Positions 5,968 through 10,635 of a DNA stretch of 10,635 nt are shown here, one piece after another. The notes below the pieces were generated by a model, which was not told where the DNA came from, did not search any database, and worked only from the letters and a program-made list of their open reading frames with translations. This DNA comes from Thermoplasmata archaeon (GTDB lineage Archaea > Thermoplasmatota > Thermoplasmata > Lutacidiplasmatales > UBA184). The stretch lies in the NCBI GenBank assembly GCA_030039995.1, contig JASHUL010000052.1, positions 1 to 10,635 on the forward strand, given 5' to 3'. Numbering within the stretch: the first letter of the stretch is position 1; every line of letters begins with the position of its first letter. The translations under genes were made by a program, and so were the position numbers.

Positions 5968-8088
5968 ATGGCCGCGATTCGGAGGACCCTCCCCGCGCCC
6001 CCCGAGCTCCAGAGCCGATGGGCGTCCGTCCTCGAGGAGTCGGGCCGTCGGCCCGAGATCCTCGCGCTGAGCGACCGGTACCCCGAGGAGCGCTCGCTCG
6101 TCGTCCCGTTCCTCGACATCGACCGGACCGACACGTCGCTCGCCGACGTGCTGCTGGAGAAGCCGGAGGAGGTGCTGGACGCCGGCCAACGGGCGATGCG
6201 CGAGCTCCTGCCCGTCGCGGACCCCGAGGCGGTCGGGCTCCGGCTCCGGGTGGTCGGCCTCCCACCGACCGCGCACCGCGTGATCCGTGAGATCCGGGAG
6301 AGCGACCTGAACCGCCTGATCGCACTCGACGGGATCGTCCGACGCGTCACCGAGGTCCGTCCGCAGATCCGTGACGCGGTGTTCCAGTGCGTCGCGTGCC
6401 GGACGGAGTTCCACGAGCCGCAGGACGAAGCGTCGATGGTGTTCCACGAGCCGCTCGAGTGTCCGGAGTCGCAGGGGGGGTGCGGGAAGACCCTCGGGCG
6501 TACGCGGTTCCGTCTGCTCCCCGAGAAGTCCACGTTCGTGGACGCGCAGCGGATCGAGGTGCAGGAGAACCCCGAGACCCTGAAGCACGGGGCGCACCCG
6601 CAAGGGCTCGCCGTGATGCTCACCGAGGACCTGGCCGGCAAGGTGCTGCCCGGGAACCGGGTCGTTCTCAACGGCGAGCTCAAGAGCTTCCAACGGGCGA
6701 GCGGCGGACGCGGCGGAGCGGTCCGGCAGGCGACGTTCGACCTCCTGGTCCTGGGCAAGTCGGTCGAGTGGAAGCAGCGCGAGTACGACGAGATCGAGAT
6801 CACTCCCGAGGAGGAGCGCCTCTTCCTCGGCTTCCGGGGCGACCCGACGGTCGTCGACAAGATCGTGATGTCGCTCGCCCCGACGATCAAGGGGATGGAG
6901 GAGGAGAAGGAGGCGATCGCCCTCCAGCTGTTCGGCGGGGTCGAGAAGCGGCATCCGGACGGCGTGCGGGTCCGGGGCGACATCCACATCCTGCTCGTCG
7001 GAGACCCGGGGGTCGCGAAGAGCCAGCTCCTCCGGTACATCGCCGAGGTCGCGCCCCGCGGCATCTACACGAGCGGCAAGGGCGCGACCGCCGCCGGGCT
7101 GACGGCCGCGGCGGTCAAGGACGACTTCGCGGGCGGACGGTGGGTGCTGGAGGCGGGCATGCTCGTCCTCGCCGACGGCGGCATGGCCGTCATCGACGAG
7201 CTCGACAAGATGACCCCCGAGGACCGGTCGGCGATGCACGAGGTCCTCGAGCAGGGCAGCGCGTCGATCGCGAAGGCGGGGATCACGGCGACCTTGAACG
7301 CGCGCTGCCCGGTGCTCGCGGCCGCGAACCCGAAATGGGGTCGCTTCACGAGCGACCGGACGATCTCCGAGCAGATCGACCTCCCGCCGACCCTCTTGTC
7401 GCGGTTCGATGCGATCTTCTCGATCAAGGACCTGCCCAACCAGGACCGCGACCGTCGGCTCGCCGACGGGATCCTCGCCTCCCACCGCGAAGGGGAGGCC
7501 CGGATCTACGCCGGCACCGAGAACGTCGGGACGACCGGGGCGCCGTTCCCGCCGGACCTCCTGATGAAGTACATCGCCTACGCCCGGCGGACGGTCCGTC
7601 CGGTCCTCTCGGACGCGGCGCTCGCCGCCCTCTCCGAGTACTACGTGAAGGTCCGGTCGCAGGGCGAGGAACCGAACGCCCCGGTCCCGATCACGGCGCG
7701 TCAGCTCGAGGCCCTGGTCCGGTTCAGCGAGGCGGCGGCGAAGGCGCGGCTCTCGAACGAGGTCAGCGTGGACGACGCCCAGCGGGCGATCCAGATCATG
7801 CAGAACTTCCTGCGGCGGGTCGCGACGACGGAGGGCGGCAAGCTCGACGTCGACCTCGTCCAGTCGGGCGTCAGCCACAGTCAGCGCGAGCGCCTCGATA
7901 TCGTGATCCGAGTGATGCAGGAGCTGCAGGAACGCACGGACGGCGCCTTCTCGGTCGAGGAGTACGTGGAGGCCGCGGAGCGCGCCGGGGTGCCGAAGAA
8001 CCGCGCCGAGGCGTTGCTCCAAACCCTGCGCAACCAGGGCGAGGTCATCGAGACGCGCACCAACCGGCTGCAGCTCGTCCGCTTCTAG
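5968..8088 (+). CDS. mcm: Replicative DNA helicase MCM
   Basis: MCM is the archaeal replicative helicase, a homohexamer that unwinds DNA 3' to 5' at the fork with GINS and Cdc45/RecJ-like partners. Seen in 706 residues: an N-terminal helical and OB region with a zinc site CVAC (C141, C144) and CPESQGGC (C165, C172), the beta-hairpin region around residues 180-260, then the AAA+ core. Walker A is GDPGVAKSQ (K351), Walker B is MAVIDELDKM (D410, E411), sensor 1 is AAANPKWG, and the arginine finger is LLSRFDAIF (R479). A winged-helix domain closes the protein (residues about 640-706, FSVEEYVEAAERAGVP). No intein interrupts the Walker or arginine-finger sites, although these are common intein sites in archaeal MCM. 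The start at 5968 is set by the ribosome-binding site and by leaving aspS intact. It is probably co-transcribed with pyrG and aspS. Confidence 0.97.
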   Translation: MAAIRRTLPAPPELQSRWASVLEESGRRPEILALSDRYPEERSLVVPFLDIDRTDTSLADVLLEKPEEVLDAGQRAMRELLPVADPEAVGLRLRVVGLPPTAHRVIREIRESDLNRLIALDGIVRRVTEVRPQIRDAVFQCVACRTEFHEPQDEASMVFHEPLECPESQGGCGKTLGRTRFRLLPEKSTFVDAQRIEVQENPETLKHGAHPQGLAVMLTEDLAGKVLPGNRVVLNGELKSFQRASGGRGGAVRQATFDLLVLGKSVEWKQREYDEIEITPEEERLFLGFRGDPTVVDKIVMSLAPTIKGMEEEKEAIALQLFGGVEKRHPDGVRVRGDIHILLVGDPGVAKSQLLRYIAEVAPRGIYTSGKGATAAGLTAAAVKDDFAGGRWVLEAGMLVLADGGMAVIDELDKMTPEDRSAMHEVLEQGSASIAKAGITATLNARCPVLAAANPKWGRFTSDRTISEQIDLPPTLLSRFDAIFSIKDLPNQDRDRRLADGILASHREGEARIYAGTENVGTTGAPFPPDLLMKYIAYARRTVRPVLSDAALAALSEYYVKVRSQGEEPNAPVPITARQLEALVRFSEAAAKARLSNEVSVDDAQRAIQIMQNFLRRVATTEGGKLDVDLVQSGVSHSQRERLDIVIRVMQELQERTDGAFSVEEYVEAAERAGVPKNRAEALLQTLRNQGEVIETRTNRLQLVRF

Positions 8089-8110
8089 GCCCCCGGGCCG
8101 GGGAGCCCCG

Positions 8111-8116
8111 ATTTAT
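8111..8116 (+). promoter_or_regulatory. Candidate TATA box for the DUF424-nmd3 pair
   Basis: ATTTAT is the only AT-rich element in the 59-base gap after mcm. It lies about 34 bases before the ATG at 8148, so transcription would begin near 8140 with a leader of a few bases. Confidence 0.45.
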
Positions 8117-8147
8117 CCTCGCGCCCGGTGCTTCGGGTCGAAGAACG

Positions 8148-8468
8148 ATGGTCGACGACGCCGGGGTGGTGATGCGGGTCCACCGGGTACGGGCCGAGTT
8201 CGTCGTCGCCGCCTGCGACGCCGAGCTGCTCGGGCGCGACCTGCCGGTCGGGGTGGCGGGCCGCACCGTGCGGGTCTCCGAACAGTTCTACGGAGAGCGC
8301 GTCGTCTCGAAGGAGGAGCTCCTCTGGGCGCTCGAGCGCGCCACGATCGCGAACCTCTTGGGCGAGCGGGTGCTCCGGCTCGCCCAGGAAGGTGGGTTCG
8401 TCGGTCCCGGCGGGACGGGTCGGCTCGGCGGCGTCCCGCACGCCGAGATCTTCGCGATGCACGGCTAG
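8148..8468 (+). CDS. DUF424 family protein
   Basis: This 106-residue protein belongs to an archaeal family of unknown function (DUF424, COG2412 as I recall). The recognisable family landmarks are the opening MRVHRVRAEFVVAACDAELLG, EQFYGERVVSKEEL, ATIANLLGERV and the final GGVPHAEI. The ATG at 8148 is placed just downstream of the TATA-like element. An internal ATG at 8172 would give 98 residues starting MRVHRV, which matches where most family members begin as I remember them, but has no well-spaced ribosome-binding site. No signal peptide or membrane segment is visible. nmd3 begins 15 bases after the stop, so the two are probably co-transcribed, which hints at a translation- or ribosome-related role. 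That role is inference only. Confidence 0.85.
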   Translation: MVDDAGVVMRVHRVRAEFVVAACDAELLGRDLPVGVAGRTVRVSEQFYGERVVSKEELLWALERATIANLLGERVLRLAQEGGFVGPGGTGRLGGVPHAEIFAMHG

Positions 8469-8470
8469 CC

Positions 8471-8477
8471 GGTGGAG
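8471..8477 (+). promoter_or_regulatory. Ribosome-binding site of the nmd3-like gene
   Basis: GGTGGAG ends six bases before the ATG at 8484. This makes the in-frame GTG at 8472, which lies within the motif, unlikely as the start. Confidence 0.6.
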
Positions 8478-8483
8478 CGCACG

Positions 8484-9260
8484 ATGGACGGGGAGTTCTG
8501 TGTCGTCTGCGGCGCCACCGACCGGCCGTTGACGGACGGCGTATGCGCCGAGTGCGCGGCCGACCGGACCCGGCTGCTTTCGGCGCCCGAACATGCGGTC
8601 GTCGTGATCTGCCCGCACTGCGGTGCCCGGAAGGTCGGCGCGGAATGGGAGCGGAGCGGCGCGAGCCCGCTGCTCACGGCGGAGGACCTCGCTCCGATCC
8701 TCCGCGTTCCCCCGGAGGTCGGAGTGCGTCGGGTCCGCTGGGAGGAGACGTCGGCGACCGGCACGGTCCGGGAGCTCGTCGGCGTCGCGGACGTCACGTT
8801 CCGAGGCGTCGAACGGGAGGCCGAGGTGCGGCTCTCCGTCCGTACCGAGCACCAGACGTGCCCGGAGTGCAGTCGGAAGAGCGGCCGGTACTACACCGCG
8901 GTCCTCCAGCTGCGCGGGGGCCTCGAGAAGCCCGCCGAGAAGTCCGCCGCGCTCCACGCCCGCCTCGACCGGACCTGGTCCGACCTCCTGGGCGAGAGCC
9001 GGCCGGACTGGCGACAGGCGGTCTCCTGGGTGGAGGAGCTGCCCGAAGGGTACGACGTCTTCTTCACGCAGACGCTCGCCGCGCGAGCGGTCGCGAAGGT
9101 GGCCAAGCAAAAGTTCGGCGCCCGGCTGAAGGAGTCGGCGACGTTGTTCGGCCGCAAGGACGGCCAAGACATCTATCGCGTGACGCTCTGCCTACGATTT
9201 CCTCGGCCGGCCGCGCCGTCGGCCGTGCCGGAGCGCTCGCGACGGGTCTTGGAACAATAG
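8484..9260 (+). CDS. NMD3-like zinc-ribbon protein
   Basis: This is a homologue of the N-terminal half of eukaryotic Nmd3, the 60S ribosome export adaptor. Archaea have no nucleus, so a role in large-subunit assembly or ribosome quality is assumed, not shown. Seen in 258 residues: paired zinc-binding motifs CVVC (C6, C9) with CAEC (C21, C24); CPHC (C43, C46); and CPEC (C126, C129), followed by GRYYTAVLQLRG. A C-terminal part reads YDVFFTQTLAARAVAKVAKQ, then GARLKESATLFGRKDGQD and YRVTLCLRFP, matching the usual DFYF...KESK.L.G...YRVT pattern of the family. The start at 8484 is chosen by the ribosome-binding site and puts the first CxxC at residue 6. It lies between DUF424 and sepF. Confidence 0.88.
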   Translation: MDGEFCVVCGATDRPLTDGVCAECAADRTRLLSAPEHAVVVICPHCGARKVGAEWERSGASPLLTAEDLAPILRVPPEVGVRRVRWEETSATGTVRELVGVADVTFRGVEREAEVRLSVRTEHQTCPECSRKSGRYYTAVLQLRGGLEKPAEKSAALHARLDRTWSDLLGESRPDWRQAVSWVEELPEGYDVFFTQTLAARAVAKVAKQKFGARLKESATLFGRKDGQDIYRVTLCLRFPRPAAPSAVPERSRRVLEQ

Positions 9261-9261
9261 A

Positions 9262-9268
9262 CTTAAGA
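9262..9268 (+). promoter_or_regulatory. Candidate TATA box for sepF
   Basis: CTTAAGA immediately follows the nmd3 stop codon and lies about 45 bases before the sepF ATG. Transcription would begin near 9291, leaving a leader of roughly 19 bases with the AGAAGG motif. Confidence 0.4.
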
Positions 9269-9280
9269 AGCGACCCCCAC

Positions 9281-9296
9281 CTCTCGCGCTCGAGAG
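9281..9296 (+). other. Inverted repeat overlapping the sepF ribosome-binding site
   Basis: CTCTCG and CGAGAG form a perfect six-base-pair stem around a CGCT loop. The 3' arm shares bases with AGAAGG (9295-9300), the likely ribosome-binding site of sepF, nine bases before the ATG. In a message reading through from nmd3 the stem could hide part of that site. Confidence 0.4.
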
Positions 9297-9309
9297 AAGG
9301 TCTCGCCGC

Positions 9310-9687
9310 ATGTCGAAGAGTGGTATCCTCCGGCGCCATCACGGGTCCGACACTTTGGAAGAAGGCACGTTCCTCGACCTCGGAGCGATGTCGTTCGAGG
9401 ACGAGGCCGGGGCGCTCGCGGGCGCGCGGGGCACCGTGCGCCTGGCCGAGATCCTCCGGTTCGAGGACCTCCACCAGGTCTCCAAGCTCGCCTACCAGGG
9501 CGACATCGTGCTGCTCGACTACACGTCGATCGCCAACGACCAGATCGCGGTCAAGCGCATGAGCATCGACCTCAAGAACGTCGCCAAGGACACCGGCGGC
9601 GACGTCGCCGGCATCGCGAAGAACTTGGTCGCGATCACGCCGGCCGGCATCCGTATCGACCGGCAGAAGATCCGACCGTCGTTCTGA
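9310..9687 (+). CDS. sepF: Cell division protein SepF (archaeal type)
   Basis: Archaeal SepF anchors FtsZ to the membrane at the division site. Seen in 125 residues: a short basic N-terminus (GILRRHH) that could serve as the membrane-binding segment; a linker with FLDLGAMSFEDEAG; and a SepF/DUF552 domain (about residues 42-122) with AEILRFEDLHQVSKLAYQGD, IVLLDYTSI, a KRMSIDLKNVAKDTGGDVAG helix-turn, and LVAITPAGIRIDRQKI. The last stretch is typical of archaeal members. Length is close to the family norm. The ATG at 9310 has AGAAGG nine bases upstream. The aminopeptidase gene follows after 16 bases. The presence of SepF implies an FtsZ-based division system rather than an ESCRT/Cdv one. Confidence 0.9.
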   Translation: MSKSGILRRHHGSDTLEEGTFLDLGAMSFEDEAGALAGARGTVRLAEILRFEDLHQVSKLAYQGDIVLLDYTSIANDQIAVKRMSIDLKNVAKDTGGDVAGIAKNLVAITPAGIRIDRQKIRPSF

Positions 9688-9703
9688 GGCCCCGGCGCCT
9701 TCG

Positions 9704-10635
9704 ATGAAGGCCCTCATCGACCGTCGCGAGGCGACGGCCGCTGCCGTGGACGCCGTCGTCAGCGGTGTCTTCGAGCGGGGGGACAAGGAATCGACGTTCC
9801 CCCGCACGCTCGCGAAGGAGGATGCGGCCACGAAGGGCCTGCTCAAGGCGGCGTGGGACCGCCGGGAGGTCAAAGGGAAGCCGAAGGAGGTCACGGTGAT
9901 CCACCGGCCGGACGGGCGGGGACGGCTCGTGCTCGTCGGGCTCGGCCCCCGGGCGAAGTTCGACCACGAGGTCGTCCGACGCGCCACGGCGGAGGCCGTG
10001 CGCGCGCTCAAGGGCAAGGGCGCGCGGACGATCGCCGTACGGCTCGCCGCGTTCGTCCAGGACCCGGTGGGGAGCGAGACCGCGGTCCGGGCCATCGTCG
10101 ACGGGGCGCTCCTCGGGGGCTACGAGTTCGTGAAGTACAAGGCCACGACCGAGGGCGGCGTCGAGGAGACGACCGTGGCGCTCGGCGAGGAGCTCGACCG
10201 GGAGGAGACGACGCTCCGCAAATCGCTGGACGAGGAGGCGCTCCTCGCCGAGACGGTCGTCTGGACTCGGGACATCGCCAACCTGCCGGCCGACACCTGT
10301 TCGCCGGCGCGACTCGCGGACGAAGCGAAGGCGCTCGGCAAGGAACTCGGCCTCAAGGTGACGGTCTTCGACGAGACGAAACTCGCCGAGATGCACTGCG
10401 GCGGCATCCTCGCGGTGGGCGGCGGCTCGACCGCGCACCCGCCCCGGATGATCGTGCTCGAGTACGCGGGCGGTGCCCGGCGGGGCAAGACGATCGCGGT
10501 CGTCGGCAAGGGGATCACGTTCGACTCCGGCGGCATCTCGATCAAGACCGCGCCCGCGATGTCGAACATGAAGTTCGACAAGTCCGGCGCGGTCGCGGTG
10601 CTCGGCATCCTGCGCGCGGCCGCGCTCTGGAAGGT
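9704..10635 (+). CDS. Leucyl aminopeptidase (M17), 3' end beyond window
   Basis: This is the first 310 residues of a cytosolic metallo-aminopeptidase of the PepA/M17 family, which trims N-terminal residues from peptides and usually forms a hexamer. Seen: an N-terminal macro-like domain (about residues 1-170) with VTVIHRPDGRGRLVLVGLG; the linker WTRDIANLPADTCSPARLA that opens the catalytic domain; GGILAVGGGSTAHPPRMIVLEY; then VGKGITFDSGG with metal ligands K269 and D274; the catalytic lysine K281 in GISIK; and a third metal ligand D292 in MKFDKSG. The remaining ligands (the NTDAEG motif) fall beyond the right edge. The residue after D292 is Lys where Met is usual. There is no clear ribosome-binding site; the gene begins 16 bases after sepF and is probably co-transcribed with it. 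Confidence 0.93.
   Translation, partial: MKALIDRREATAAAVDAVVSGVFERGDKESTFPRTLAKEDAATKGLLKAAWDRREVKGKPKEVTVIHRPDGRGRLVLVGLGPRAKFDHEVVRRATAEAVRALKGKGARTIAVRLAAFVQDPVGSETAVRAIVDGALLGGYEFVKYKATTEGGVEETTVALGEELDREETTLRKSLDEEALLAETVVWTRDIANLPADTCSPARLADEAKALGKELGLKVTVFDETKLAEMHCGGILAVGGGSTAHPPRMIVLEYAGGARRGKTIAVVGKGITFDSGGISIKTAPAMSNMKFDKSGAVAVLGILRAAALWK

Noticed and set aside
4473..8022. Very long minus-strand open frames (863 and 780 residues) opposite aspS and mcm
   Set aside because: Stop-poor antisense frames are expected at this GC content. The products show no recognisable motifs, and the plus-strand genes are certain.
8091..8109. Overlapping GC-only hairpins after mcm (CCCCGGGCCGGGGAGCCCC) as a terminator or switch
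   Set aside because: There is no T-rich tail, and G/C runs of this kind are expected by chance in this genome. Archaeal termination normally relies on T runs.
6387..8147. Open frame running from inside mcm into the DUF424 gene as one 693-residue protein
   Set aside because: The part overlapping mcm is a shadow frame. Only the segment from 8148 shows family motifs.
1..10635. Mobile elements, CRISPR arrays, defence genes, tRNA or rRNA
   Set aside because: I saw no repeat arrays, transposase motifs or RNA gene structures. The genes are compact housekeeping genes with similar base composition throughout.

Overview
This window is a compact, very GC-rich (about two thirds or more G+C by eye) stretch of an archaeal chromosome. 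The archaeal assignment rests on gene content: a minichromosome maintenance helicase (MCM), an NMD3-like zinc protein, a DUF424 protein, an archaeal SepF and an archaeal-length AspRS. TATA-like AT-rich hexamers also sit about 24-40 bases before several starts. High GC together with ClpB and this set would suit a high-GC Thermoplasmatota lineage, but that placement is inference; no 16S rRNA gene is present. There are no mobile elements, CRISPR arrays, tRNA or rRNA genes that I can see. No gap between genes exceeds 100 bases.

Layout: bases 1-1118 (minus strand) hold the N-terminal 372 residues of a ClpB disaggregase whose C-terminal part lies beyond the left edge. Across a 41-base divergent promoter region, everything else runs on the plus strand. 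First come pyrD and pyrK, the two subunits of a type 1B dihydroorotate dehydrogenase. Next are pyrG (CTP synthase), aspS (aspartyl-tRNA synthetase) and mcm (replicative helicase), which are overlapping or tightly packed and probably form one operon. Then come a DUF424 gene and an nmd3-like gene, 15 bases apart. Last come sepF (cell division) and a leucyl aminopeptidase (M17) cut by the right edge.

Functionally, pyrD/pyrK make orotate and pyrG makes CTP, so pyrimidine synthesis feeds straight into a replication and translation block. The second half groups ribosome-associated genes (DUF424, nmd3) with a division gene.

This is mainly a housekeeping region and I do not find a clear novel system. 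The most useful anomalies are these: (1) aspS has no ATG/GTG/TTG that gives a full-length protein, and its best start is a CTG behind an AGGAGGT motif inside pyrG; (2) one TATA-like element lies almost equidistant from the clpB start and an alternative pyrD start, as expected of a shared divergent leaderless promoter; (3) ClpB occurs in an archaeal setting; (4) a hairpin overlaps the sepF ribosome-binding site; (5) the AspRS anticodon-binding domain carries His where a tRNA-discriminating Trp is usual.
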